Positions 8,468 through 16,415 of a DNA stretch of 64,000 nucleotides are shown here, in pieces. The notes beneath the pieces were generated by a model that saw only the letters and a program-made list of their open reading frames with translations, was not told where the DNA came from and ran no database searches. The position numbers and the translations under genes were made by a program. Within the stretch, counting starts at the first letter, position 1; each line of letters starts with the position of its first letter. Origin of the DNA: Geodermatophilaceae bacterium NBWT11 (lineage in GTDB: Bacteria; Actinomycetota; Actinomycetes; Mycobacteriales; Geodermatophilaceae); assembly GCA_014218215.1 (NCBI GenBank), contig CP043652.1:2294001-2358000 (forward strand), in the 5' to 3' direction.

Positions 8468-9153
8468 GGCGCGGGCACCGCCAGCCGCACGCCGACCCCC
8501 CGGACCGTCTCCAGGAACCGGGGCTCGGCGGCGGTCTCGCCCAGCTTGCGGCGCAGCCACGACAGGTGGACGTCCACCGTCCGGTCCGAACCGCCGTACG
8601 GCAGCTGCCAGACCTCGGCCAGCAGCTGGCGCTTGGTGACGACCGCCCCCGGGCGGGCCATCAGGTGGGCGAGCAGGTCGAACTCCTTCGGCGCGAGGTC
8701 CACCGCTGCCCCGTCCAGGGTCACCCGCCGGCTGCGTGGGTCCAGCACGAGCCCGCCGACGGTGACCGGCCCGGCCCCGTCGTCCGCGTCGCCGGCGGCC
8801 CGGCGCAGCACGGCGCGGATCCGGGCGTCCAGCTGGGCCGCGGCGAAGGGCTTGACCACGTAGTCGTCGGCGCCGGCGTCCAGGGCGCGCACCACGGAGG
8901 CGTCGTCGTCGCGGGCGGTGGTGACGATGACCGGCACCGCGGAGACGGCCCGGAGCATGCGCAGCACCTCGACGCCGTCCAGGTCGGGCAGCCCCAGGTC
9001 CAGCAGGACCAGGTCGGGGGTGCCGTCCACGGCCAGGCGCAGGCCCTCCAGCCCGGCGGCGGCCGAGGACAGCACGTGGCCCCGCTCGCGCAGCGCCCGG
9101 ACGACGGCGCCGCGGATCCGGTCGTCGTCCTCCACCACCAGCAACTGGGCCAC
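8464..9153 (-). CDS. Response regulator, OmpR/PhoB family
   Basis: A 229-residue regulator with receiver (LLVVEDDDRIRGAV), phospho-acceptor Asp52 in LVLLDLGLPDLDG, and Lys in DYVVKPFAAAQL. A winged-helix trans_reg_C domain follows, recognisable from LAPKEFDLLAHLMARPGAVVTKRQLLAEVW and RTVDVHLSWLRRKLGE. It is the first gene of the regulator-kinase operon. Three half-sites phased at 11 bp lie upstream (9205-9234), the spacing expected for tandem OmpR-family binding, so autoregulation and control of the divergent secreted protein are likely. Confidence 0.95.
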   Translation of the reverse strand: MAQLLVVEDDDRIRGAVVRALRERGHVLSSAAAGLEGLRLAVDGTPDLVLLDLGLPDLDGVEVLRMLRAVSAVPVIVTTARDDDASVVRALDAGADDYVVKPFAAAQLDARIRAVLRRAAGDADDGAGPVTVGGLVLDPRSRRVTLDGAAVDLAPKEFDLLAHLMARPGAVVTKRQLLAEVWQLPYGGSDRTVDVHLSWLRRKLGETAAEPRFLETVRGVGVRLAVPAP

Positions 9154-9204
9154 GGCCGGACGCTAACCGACCCCGCAGCCACCGGGGGACCGGCCGTGCG
9201 GGAG

Positions 9205-9234
9205 CTTGTCGCCGCCTTGACCTGCCCTTGACCT
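9205..9234. promoter_or_regulatory. OmpR-type operator: three direct repeats at 11-bp spacing
   Basis: CTTGTC at 9205, CTTGAC at 9216 and CTTGAC at 9227 recur at exactly 11 bp. The last two extend to identical CCTTGACCT (9215-9223 and 9226-9234). They lie between the response regulator gene and the secreted protein gene. A GACAAT at 9242 could be the minus-10 of the latter. Tandem direct repeats at 11 bp are the classic PhoB/OmpR binding layout. Confidence 0.65.
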
Positions 9235-9256
9235 CGCTGGCGACAATCTCCTCGCC

Positions 9257-9880
9257 ATGACCAAGACGAGCATCCTCCTCGGAACCGCCTGGACCGGTGC
9301 GGCTGCGGCCGCCGTGGGCCTGGGCCTCGTGGCCGTCGGCCTGATCGACGCCGACGGCGCGACCGCAGCCACCCCCGCTGCCTCGACCAGCACGCTGGCG
9401 ACGGCGGCGCCCGCGACGACCCCCGCCCCCGGCGCGACCGGGACCGTGACCACCGCCGGGGTGCACCAGACCGCCGGCGGCACCGTCTACGCCAGCTGCA
9501 CCGACGGCACCCCGTCCGTCTCGGGTGCCCCCGCCCTCGGGTGGGAGCTCGACGACAGCCCCGCCCCCGGCGAGGTGGAGTTCAAGCAGGGTGACCTGCG
9601 GGTCGAGGTGCTGGTCACCTGCGGCGCCGACGGCCCGGTCTTCACCGACGACGACCGCTCCGGCGGCTCGTCCTCGTCCTCGTCCTCGTCGTCGTCGTCG
9701 TCGTCCTCGTCCACCGCCCCGGCCACCGGCTCGACGTCGGCACCCACGTCGGCCGACGACCACGGCTCGGGCGGGCACGGCGCCGACGACACCGGCCCCG
9801 ACGACTCGGGCTCCGGGTCCGGGTCCGGGTCCTCCGGCAGCGACGACCACGGCTCGGGCGGACACGGCTCCGACGACTGA
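9257..9880 (+). CDS. Secreted Ser-rich protein with His/Asp/Gly repeats
   Basis: A 207-residue exported protein of unknown function. Residues 1-38 look like a signal peptide or anchor (MTKTSILLGTAWTGAAAAAV) ending near ATAA. A roughly 75-residue domain with two cysteines (YASCTDG, VLVTCGAD) follows. Next come fifteen consecutive serines, and the tail holds two copies of DDHGSGGHG separated by an SGSGSGSG run. The cysteine pair could form a disulfide and the His/Asp repeats could bind metal; both are inference. It is transcribed away from the OmpR-type operon across a shared regulatory region, suggesting control by that system. Confidence 0.75.
   Translation: MTKTSILLGTAWTGAAAAAVGLGLVAVGLIDADGATAATPAASTSTLATAAPATTPAPGATGTVTTAGVHQTAGGTVYASCTDGTPSVSGAPALGWELDDSPAPGEVEFKQGDLRVEVLVTCGADGPVFTDDDRSGGSSSSSSSSSSSSSSSTAPATGSTSAPTSADDHGSGGHGADDTGPDDSGSGSGSGSSGSDDHGSGGHGSDD
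9668..9712 (+). repeat. TCG/TCC simple repeat encoding fifteen serines
   Basis: Fifteen consecutive TCG or TCC codons inside the secreted protein gene. Alternating codons and a triplet period make it prone to length change by slippage. It acts as a linker between the Cys-containing domain and the His/Asp tail. Confidence 0.85.
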
Positions 9881-9901
9881 GCCCCGCACGCCTCCGCCGA
9901 A

Positions 9902-9928
9902 GGCGCCCACACCACCGGGGTGGGCGCC
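9902..9928. terminator. Hairpin between convergent genes
   Basis: GGCGCCCAC (9902-9910) pairs perfectly with GTGGGCGCC (9920-9928) around a 9-nt loop. It sits between the 3' ends of the secreted protein gene and the Rieske gene, so it could serve both directions. There is no T tract. Confidence 0.6.
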
Positions 9929-9932
9929 GTCC

Positions 9933-11128
9933 TCATGCCGCGGCCTGGTCCTCCGCCGGGCCTGGCGCCGCGGCCCCGGTCGCCCGCACCCCCACCACCC
10001 AGTCGGCCAGCGTGCGGCGCAGCGCGACCCCGAGCCGGTCGGCCGGCACGTGCAGCTCCGCGCGCATCGTCAGCGGCAGCCCGGGGCTGTCGGCCCGCTC
10101 GAGCAGCCGGAGGTCCGCGGCGAGCTCCGTCCGCTGCTGCGCCACGGCGGCGGCCCGCTCGGCCCGGGACGCCCCGGGCAGCGTGACCCGCACGTAGACC
10201 CGGGTGGAGTCGGCGTCCTCCGGCTGGAGCAGGACGAGCACGGTGCGCGACGTCCCGTCGTCCCGGCGCCGGAGTTGGAACGGCGTGGCCACGTCGGCCC
10301 GGCCGCCGGCCCAGGTGCCGGCGAAGCCGCCCTCGTGCAGCACGACCTCGGGCACCGCGGGGGTCGGGTCCAGCAGCGCGTCGGCCAGGACGGCGGCCGG
10401 GACGCCGGTGCGCACCGCCGGCAGCCAGGTGCCACCCGGGTCGCCCGGTCCGAGATCGGCGCCGCGGGGCTCGGCCGGCGCCAGCCACACCACGCCCCAC
10501 AGCTCGCGGACCCCCCAGGCCGGGGCGGCCGCGGTCACCTCGCCGCCGGTGCGCTCCAGCGTCCAGGTCCGCCCGAGCAGCCGGACGGCGAGCCACCCGC
10601 CCTCCCGCAGCTCGACGGCGAGGGCCACCGGGTGCCAGGCGTGCTCCAGCGAGGCGTCCAGGTTGCCCAGCACCGGACCGGTCGGGCCGGGCAGCACCGG
10701 GACCGGGTCGGCCGTCGTGTGCGACCCGGCCCGGGGCGGGCGGTGGTGGACGGTGCGTTCGGGGGCGATCCACACCCAGCCGTCGCGTTCCTCGACCGCC
10801 CAGGGGGCTGACAGGTCCGCGCGCGGGGGCGGGGTGCCGTCGACGCCGAGGGACGGGATGTCCACGCAGCGGCCGTCGGTGGTGAACCGCCAGCCGTGGT
10901 GCGCGCACTCCAGGGTGCCGTCCACGACGGACCCGGTGGTCAGCGGCGCCAGCCGGTGCGGGCAGCGGGCCGACAGCGCGGTGACCTCGGCGCCGGGCCG
11001 CAGCCGCAGGACGACGTAGGGACGCCCGCCCGCACCGACCGCGATCGGGCGCTGCCGACGTCGGCCGCGCGGGCGACGGGGAACCAGCCGGTGGAACCGG
11101 GTGAGGGGACAGTCCTCGAGAGGGCCAT
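9933..11128 (-). CDS. Rieske [2Fe-2S] oxygenase alpha-subunit-like protein, apparent N-terminal frameshift
   Basis: A ring-hydroxylating-oxygenase-like protein of about 395 residues. The Rieske cluster ligands are CPHRLAPL and CAHHGWRF (C-x-H...C-x2-H). The C-terminal part would be the catalytic domain, but no ferredoxin or reductase gene is adjacent. The frame carrying the Rieske motif opens at a GTG at 11132 and begins with an atypical Arg-rich stretch. The family-like start MALSRTVPSPGSTGWFPVARAADVG is in another frame, from ATG 11128. The two join at about 11045-11055 if one C is restored to a C run. Either the gene has a real one-base deletion or the sequence has an error. The last residues overlap no other gene. 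Confidence 0.75.
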
Positions 11129-11244
11129 GCACCAGGGGACCGCCCGGGGATCACCCCCGCGTTGCCCATAGGTGACGAGTTCGGGTCGGCCCGGACCGCA
11201 CCGGGTCCCGGCGGGTCGTTCCGGAACCCCGCACCGCACCCCTA

Positions 11245-11260
11245 GTGTGAGCGTTCACAC
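11245..11260. promoter_or_regulatory. Palindromic operator upstream of DUF485-actP
   Basis: GTGTGA-GCGT-TCACAC is a perfect inverted repeat with a 4-bp centre, 30-45 bp before the first gene of the symporter operon. A TAGTGT overlapping its left arm could be a minus-10. It resembles CRP/GlxR half-sites (TGTGA/TCACA), but the centre is 4 rather than the usual 6 bp, so the binding protein is uncertain. Confidence 0.5.
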
Positions 11261-11289
11261 ACAGCGGACCCACAGTGAGGTTGGACCCC

Positions 11290-11649
11290 GTGACACAGCC
11301 CGAACGCCGGCTCCTCACCCCCGAGGAGTACCGCCAGGCCCAGAACTCCCCGGAGTTCACCGAGCTGCGCCGACGCTTCCGACGGTTCGCCGTCCCGATG
11401 ACCGTGGCCTTCCTGGCCTGGTACCTGCTCTACGTGCTGCTCTCCACCTACGCGGTGGACCTGATGAACACCCACGTGTTCGGCAACGTGAACCTCGGGA
11501 TCCTGCTGGGCCTGGGCCAGTTCGTCACGACGTTCCTCATCACCCAGCTCTACGTCGCGTACTCCGCGCGGCGCACCGACCCCATCTCCGACGAGATGCG
11601 CGGCCGGCTCGAGGCCCACGAGTTCGCTGCGAAGGAGGACCCGCGATGA
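11290..11649 (+). CDS. DUF485 inner-membrane protein (YjcH-like)
   Basis: A 119-residue protein with two membrane helices (VPMTVAFLAWYLLYVLLSTYAV and LGILLGLGQFVTTFLITQLYVAY) and the DUF485 pattern. Members are nearly always encoded just before an ActP-type acetate symporter, as here, and probably help its assembly or activity. It overlaps the symporter gene by ATGA. GTG at 11290 is preferred because GAGG lies about 9 nt upstream; GTG at 11275 would add five residues. It shares the promoter with the palindrome at 11245. Confidence 0.88.
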   Translation: MTQPERRLLTPEEYRQAQNSPEFTELRRRFRRFAVPMTVAFLAWYLLYVLLSTYAVDLMNTHVFGNVNLGILLGLGQFVTTFLITQLYVAYSARRTDPISDEMRGRLEAHEFAAKEDPR

Positions 11650-13280
11650 CCCCGGAGACGATCGGCGAACCGGCCGTCAACATCTCGATCTTCGGCGTCT
11701 TCGTCCTGATCACGCTGGTCATCACGTTCCGGGCCAGCCGGGGCAACTCCAGCGCGGCGGACTTCTACGCCGCCGGGCGCAACATCTCCGGCACCCAGAA
11801 CGGCCTGGCCATCGCCGGGGACTACCTGTCCGCGGCCTCGTTCCTCGGCATCGCCGGCGCCATCGCGGTCTACGGCTACGACGGCTTCCTCTACTCCATC
11901 GGCTTCCTGGTCGCCTGGCTGGTGGCGCTGCTGCTCGTCGCCGAGCTGCTGCGCAACACCGCCCGGTTCACCATGGCCGACGTCCTGGCCTTCCGGATGC
12001 GCCAGGGGCCGGTGCGCACCGCGGCCGCGCTGTCCACGCTGACCGTCTCGCTGTTCTACCTGCTCGCCCAGATGGCCGGCGCCGGTGGACTGGTCACCCT
12101 GCTGCTCGGGGTCAGCGGCGAGGCCGCCCAGGCGCTCACCGTCGTCGTCGTCGGCGCGCTGATGATCTTCTACGTGCTCGTCGGCGGCATGCGCGGCACC
12201 ACCTACGTGCAGCTGATCAAGGCGACGCTGCTCATCGCCGGTGCGTTCGTCATGACGATCTGGGTGCTGGGCAAGTACGGGTTCAACCTGTCCTCGCTGC
12301 TCGGCGGGGCGGCCGACACCGCCGCCGTGCAGGCCACCCCGCGCGACGTGCTCTCCCCGATGGGCCAGTACGGCGCCAGCGGCACGTCCAAGCTGGACTT
12401 CGTCTCCCTGGGCCTGGCGCTGGTGCTCGGCACCGCGGGTCTGCCGCACGTGCTCATGCGCTTCTACACGGTGCCGACGGCCAAGGACGCCCGGAAGTCC
12501 GTGGTCTGGGCGATCTGGCTGATCGGGTTCTTCTACCTGTTCAGCCTGGTCATCGGCTACGGCGCCGGCGCCCTGGTCGGGGCCGACGAGATCCTCGCCG
12601 CCCCCGGCGCGGTCAACTCCGCCGCCCCGCTGCTGGCCTTCGAGCTCGGCGGCACCGTGCTGCTGGGCATCATCGCCGGCGTCGCCTTCGCCACGATCCT
12701 CGCGGTCGTGGCCGGCCTGACCATCACCGCGTCGGCGTCCTTCGCCCACGACGTCTACAACTCGGTGATCAAGAAGGGCTCCGCGTCGGGCAAGCAGGAG
12801 GTCCGGGTCGCCCGGATCACCTCGGTGGTCATCGGCGCGGTCGCCATCGGGCTGGGCATCCTGGCGCTGCAGGCCGGGCTGAACATCGCCTTCCTGGTGG
12901 CGCTGGCCTTCGCCGTCGCGGCCTCGGCGAACCTGCCGACGATCCTCTACACGTTGTTCTGGAAGCGCTTCACCACCCAGGGCGCGCTGTGGTCGATCTA
13001 CGGCGGGCTGATCTCCTGCCTGGTGCTGATCCTGTTCTCCCCGGTCGTCTCCGGCGGTGCGGTCAACCCGGCCACCGGCAAGTCCACGTCGCTGATCCAG
13101 GACGTCGACTTCTCCTGGTTCCCGCTGAACAACCCGGGCCTGGTCTCCATCCCGCTGGCCTTCTTCCTCGGCTGGCTGGGCACGATGCTGTCCAAGGAGA
13201 AGCCGGACGTCGACAAGTACGCCGAGCTCGAGGTGCGGTCCCTGACCGGCATCGGCGCGGAGCAGGCCGTCCAGCACTAG
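11646..13280 (+). CDS. actP: Sodium/solute symporter, ActP-like monocarboxylate permease
   Basis: A 544-residue SSS-family transporter with about 13 membrane helices. Recognisable stretches are DFYAAGRNISGTQNGLAIAGDYLSAASFLG, GTAGLPHVLMRFYTV and TASASFAHDVYN. These match ActP (acetate and glycolate uptake) and MctC-type transporters. It would import short carboxylates with sodium or protons. The neighbouring acyl-CoA ligases make acetate or propionate plausible substrates. It begins at ATG 11646, overlapping DUF485 by 4 nt. Confidence 0.9.
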   Translation: MTPETIGEPAVNISIFGVFVLITLVITFRASRGNSSAADFYAAGRNISGTQNGLAIAGDYLSAASFLGIAGAIAVYGYDGFLYSIGFLVAWLVALLLVAELLRNTARFTMADVLAFRMRQGPVRTAAALSTLTVSLFYLLAQMAGAGGLVTLLLGVSGEAAQALTVVVVGALMIFYVLVGGMRGTTYVQLIKATLLIAGAFVMTIWVLGKYGFNLSSLLGGAADTAAVQATPRDVLSPMGQYGASGTSKLDFVSLGLALVLGTAGLPHVLMRFYTVPTAKDARKSVVWAIWLIGFFYLFSLVIGYGAGALVGADEILAAPGAVNSAAPLLAFELGGTVLLGIIAGVAFATILAVVAGLTITASASFAHDVYNSVIKKGSASGKQEVRVARITSVVIGAVAIGLGILALQAGLNIAFLVALAFAVAASANLPTILYTLFWKRFTTQGALWSIYGGLISCLVLILFSPVVSGGAVNPATGKSTSLIQDVDFSWFPLNNPGLVSIPLAFFLGWLGTMLSKEKPDVDKYAELEVRSLTGIGAEQAVQH

Positions 13281-13281
13281 G

Positions 13282-13333
13282 CCCGGCTGCAGGGCCCCAG
13301 GGCGCGCGCAGCGTGTCCTGGGGGGCAGCCGGG
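13282..13333. terminator. Long hairpin after actP
   Basis: CCCGGCTGC (13282-13290) pairs with GCAGCCGGG (13325-13333), and inside it CCCCAGG (13295-13301) pairs with CCTGGGG (13317-13323). The structure follows directly after the actP stop, in a convergent intergenic region. It partly overlaps the dispersed repeat at 13302-13341. Confidence 0.6.
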
Positions 13334-13341
13334 TCCTTCTT
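13302..13341. repeat. Dispersed intergenic repeat, copy A
   Basis: This 40-nt stretch matches 29390-29429 at about 33 of 40 positions (shared core GCGCAGCG.GTC.TGGG.GGCAGC.GGGTCCT). Both copies lie between a plus-strand gene and the 3' end of a minus-strand fatty acyl-CoA ligase gene. Confidence 0.6.
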
Positions 13342-13362
13342 CCGGCGTCCCCAGGACGCCGG
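13342..13362. terminator. Perfect 9-bp hairpin, bidirectional terminator candidate
   Basis: CCGGCGTCC (13342-13350), loop CCA, GGACGCCGG (13354-13362). It lies 13 nt from the stop of the acyl-CoA ligase gene and after the actP hairpin, so it could end transcription from either side. Confidence 0.65.
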
Positions 13363-13374
13363 GGCTCTGCTGTG

Positions 13375-15069
13375 TCAGCGGGGGACGGTGGAGAGGTCGG
13401 CGGCGGCGTCGTCGTAGAGGTCGGCCATCGCCGTCCGCAGCTTGTACTTGAGCACCTTGCCGCCCACGGTCTCGGGCAGCGCGTCGCTGAAGAGCACCGC
13501 CTTGGGCGTCTCGAAGCCGGCCAGCCGGCCCCGGCACCAGTCGACGAGCTCGCGCTCGGTGATCGTGGCCCCGGGCGCGCGGACGACGACCGCCGTCACC
13601 GCCTCGCCCCAGCGGTCGTGCCGCAGCCCCACGACGGCGGCCTTGGTCACCTGCGGGTGCTCGTGCAGCAGGGCCTCGACCCTGATGCTGGAGACGTTCT
13701 CGCCGCCGCTCTTGATGATGTCCTTGTACCGGTCGACCATGATCCGCAGCCCGTCCTCGTCGACCACGCAGCTGTCCCCGGAGTGGAACCAGCCGTGGCG
13801 GAAGGCCTCCTCGGTGGCGGCCCGGTCGCGGTAGTAGCCGGCGGTCACGACCGGGGAGCGGTAGACGGCCTCGCCGGGCACCCCGGGGGAGTCCATCAGG
13901 GAGCTGCCGTCGACGTCCATCACGGTGGAGGCCAGCAGCGGGCTGGGGATGCCGACGTAGTTCACCGACGAGCCGGCGGCCCGGTACTTGGCGTCCTCGA
14001 CGTCGGGCCAGAACCGGTGGCAGCTGATCGCCTCGGTCTGCCCGAAGATGCCGACCAGGGTCAGGCCCTCGCCGCAGGTCGCCTTCAGCGAGTCCCGGAC
14101 GCCGACCTCGACGGCACCCCAGCCGTAGACGACCACCCGCAGCGTGCTGGTCCCCGGTGCGGACGCCGCGGCCAGCTCCGCGGCGAAGGCCTTGACCAGC
14201 TGCGGTGAACCGCCCCAGACCGCCGTCCCGCCCTCGCGGACGACGGCCGCGGCCATGTCCGCCGGCACCGGGCGCCGGCCGATGACCAGCCGCCCCCCGG
14301 CCAGGAACGCCGACAGCGACAGGATCTGGTCGGCCACGTGGTAGACGACGGGCAGGAACGCGACCTGGACGACGTCGGCCTCGACCGGGATCCCGCGGGT
14401 GAGCGACAGGGCGTGGCCCAGCGCCGCCTGGTGGGCGTAGTGGTGGGACAGCATCACGCCCTTGGGCAGTGCCGTGGTCCCGGAGGTGAAGAGGATCTCC
14501 CAGACGTCGTCGCCGTGGACGGTCGCCGCCCCGGCGTCCTCGGCGGACTGGGCGGCGGTGAAGTCGGCGAAGGACGCGCTGCCCTCGATCGGGCCCCCGC
14601 CGATGGTCACGGTGACGTCCACGGCCAGGTCGCAGGCCTCGAAGGCCGGGCGCACGTGCTCCCAGAGCTCGGCGTCGACGACGGCGAACCGCGGCTGCGC
14701 CAGGTCCACCAGCTGCTGCACGACGTCGGGGGCCAGGGAGGGGTTCAGCGGTACCGACACCAGCCCGGCCCGGGCCGCACCGAGCTTGGTCAGGTAGGCC
14801 TCGACGGAGTTCTCGCAGACCAGCAGCACCCGGTCGCCGCGCACCAACCCGGCCGCGAGCAGCCCGTGGGCGATCCGGTCGACCAGCCCTGCGGCCTCCC
14901 GGTAGGTCAGCCGCTCGAACGCCGGGTCGCCGAACGCCCCTGCCCACCCGGTGATCGCCACCCGGTCGGGCCGGCTGTACGTCAGCCGTTCCAGCACGTC
15001 TCCGACGCTCGTCCGGTTCCACCGGTCGTCGGCCCGGCGGTCGTACAGGCTGTCCACGTCGATGGCCAC
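13375..15069 (-). CDS. Acyl-CoA synthetase (AMP-forming), class I ANL family
   Basis: A 564-residue ligase that would activate a carboxylic acid with ATP and CoA. The P-loop is FTSGTTALPKGVMLSHH, the A5-like motif is GIFGQTEAISC, the hinge aspartate is in YRDR..GWFHSGDSCVV and VDRYKDIIKSGGENVSS, and the catalytic Lys region is GGKVLKYKLR. The GTG start has GAGGAG about 6 nt upstream. It diverges from the nine-gene operon at 15251 and shares a related operator-like site with it, so it probably serves the same pathway. The substrate is unknown. Confidence 0.9.
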   Translation of the reverse strand: MAIDVDSLYDRRADDRWNRTSVGDVLERLTYSRPDRVAITGWAGAFGDPAFERLTYREAAGLVDRIAHGLLAAGLVRGDRVLLVCENSVEAYLTKLGAARAGLVSVPLNPSLAPDVVQQLVDLAQPRFAVVDAELWEHVRPAFEACDLAVDVTVTIGGGPIEGSASFADFTAAQSAEDAGAATVHGDDVWEILFTSGTTALPKGVMLSHHYAHQAALGHALSLTRGIPVEADVVQVAFLPVVYHVADQILSLSAFLAGGRLVIGRRPVPADMAAAVVREGGTAVWGGSPQLVKAFAAELAAASAPGTSTLRVVVYGWGAVEVGVRDSLKATCGEGLTLVGIFGQTEAISCHRFWPDVEDAKYRAAGSSVNYVGIPSPLLASTVMDVDGSSLMDSPGVPGEAVYRSPVVTAGYYRDRAATEEAFRHGWFHSGDSCVVDEDGLRIMVDRYKDIIKSGGENVSSIRVEALLHEHPQVTKAAVVGLRHDRWGEAVTAVVVRAPGATITERELVDWCRGRLAGFETPKAVLFSDALPETVGGKVLKYKLRTAMADLYDDAAADLSTVPR

Positions 15070-15117
15070 GCGTGCTCCTCGTCCCCGGCCGGGCGTCGTC
15101 GCGCGGCGTCGTCGGGA

Positions 15118-15133
15118 GTGAACCGTCGACCAC
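15118..15133. promoter_or_regulatory. Operator-like site before the divergent ligase
   Basis: GTGAACCGTCGACCAC matches the site at 15222-15237 at 12 of 16 positions. It lies 49 bp upstream of the minus-strand ligase start. A shared regulator, probably the operon-encoded TetR protein, is inferred. Confidence 0.4.
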
Positions 15134-15221
15134 TCGGCACCCTCCCGTCAAGGGCAGGCTGTGAGCCCGTGCACAACGGGGCCTGGTCTCTGTCGGTGGG
15201 GTCGGCTACGGTGCGGCAGTA

Positions 15222-15237
15222 GTGAACGACCGATCAC
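15222..15237. promoter_or_regulatory. Imperfect palindromic operator before the acyl-CoA operon
   Basis: GTGAACGACCGATCAC is an inverted repeat with 6 of 8 base pairs matched. It ends 13 nt before the first ATG of the operon. A TACGGT at about 15207 could be the minus-10. Its size and position suit a TetR repressor site. Confidence 0.5.
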
Positions 15238-15250
15238 ATGGGAGTGCCCG

Positions 15251-16405
15251 ATGGAGTTCGCCGAGAAGCCCGAGCTGCAGGCCCTGCGCGAGACCGTGGG
15301 CGCCATCGCGGCCCGCTACGGCGGCGCGTACTACGCCGAGCACGCCGCCCGGCACGAGCCGCTGACCGAGCTGTGGGCCGAGCTGGCCCGGGGCGGCTTC
15401 ATCGGCATCAACGTCCCCGAGGAGTTCGGCGGCGGGGGCGGTGGGCTGGTCGAGCTCGCCATCGTCTGCGAGGAGATCGCCGCGCAGGGCTGCCCGATGC
15501 TGCTGCTCCTGGTGTCGGCGGCGATCTCGGCGGAGGTGATCACCCGCTTCGGCGACGCGGAGCAGAAGCAGCGCTGGCTGCCCGGCCTGGCCGACGGCAC
15601 GTCCAAGGTGGTCTTCGCCATCACCGAGCCGGGTGCGGGGTCCAACAGCCACCAGCTCGCCACCACCGCCCGCCGCGAGGGCGACGACTGGCTGATCTCG
15701 GGCACCAAGTACTACATCTCCGGCGTCGACGAGGCGCAGGCGCTGATGGTCGTGGCGCGCACCGGCACCGACGAGGTCAGCGGCAGGGCGCAGATGTCGC
15801 TGTTCCTCGTGCCCACCGACGCCGAGGGCCTGGTCGCGCAGCCGCTGCCGGTGGACGCGATGCTCCCCGAGCGCCAGTTCACGCTGTTCTTCGACGACGT
15901 CCGGGTCGGCCCGGAGATGGTGGTCGGCGAGGTCGGTGCCGGGTTCGCGCAGGTGTTCCACGGCCTGAACCCCGAGCGGATCACCGGTGCCGCGCTCTGC
16001 GTGGGGATCGCCCGGTACGCGCTGGGCAGGGCCACCGCCTACGCCAACGAGCGCACCGTCTGGAAGGCCCCCATCGGGTCGCACCAGGGCGTCTCCCACC
16101 CGCTGGCCAAGGCAGCGATCGAGACCGAGCTGGCCGCGCTGATGACCCGCAAGGCCGCCTGGACCCACGACGCGGGCCTGCCCGCCGGGGAGTCCTCGAA
16201 CATGGCCAAGTACGCCGCCGCGGAGGCCGCACTCGGTGCGGTGGACGCCGCGATCCAGACCCACGGCGGCAACGGGCTGTCCTCCGAGTACGGCCTGGTC
16301 CCGTACTGGGGGCTGGCCCGCCTGCTGCGGATCGCCCCGGTGAACCGGGAGATGGTGCTCAACCACGTCGCCCAGCACACCCTCGGCCTGCCCCGCTCCT
16401 ACTGA
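15251..16405 (+). CDS. Acyl-CoA dehydrogenase
   Basis: A 384-residue flavoprotein for alpha,beta-dehydrogenation of an acyl-CoA. The FAD and substrate region reads VVFAITEPGAGSNSHQ and GTKYYISGVDEA, and the C-terminal helix region is AIQTHGGNGLSSEYGL. The loop that in MCAD-type enzymes reads YEGT with the catalytic Glu is here RIAPVNREM. The base may therefore sit elsewhere, as in isovaleryl-CoA-type enzymes (inference). ATG 15251 follows GGGAG by about 6 nt. It is the first gene of the operon and corresponds by position to AtuD or LiuA. Confidence 0.9.
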   Translation: MEFAEKPELQALRETVGAIAARYGGAYYAEHAARHEPLTELWAELARGGFIGINVPEEFGGGGGGLVELAIVCEEIAAQGCPMLLLLVSAAISAEVITRFGDAEQKQRWLPGLADGTSKVVFAITEPGAGSNSHQLATTARREGDDWLISGTKYYISGVDEAQALMVVARTGTDEVSGRAQMSLFLVPTDAEGLVAQPLPVDAMLPERQFTLFFDDVRVGPEMVVGEVGAGFAQVFHGLNPERITGAALCVGIARYALGRATAYANERTVWKAPIGSHQGVSHPLAKAAIETELAALMTRKAAWTHDAGLPAGESSNMAKYAAAEAALGAVDAAIQTHGGNGLSSEYGLVPYWGLARLLRIAPVNREMVLNHVAQHTLGLPRSY

Positions 16406-16415
16406 GGAGAGCCCC

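Noticed and set aside
9668-9860. CRISPR-like or minisatellite repeats in the secreted protein gene
   Set aside because: The repeats are in-frame Ser and Gly/Ser codon runs with no spacers or palindromic units.
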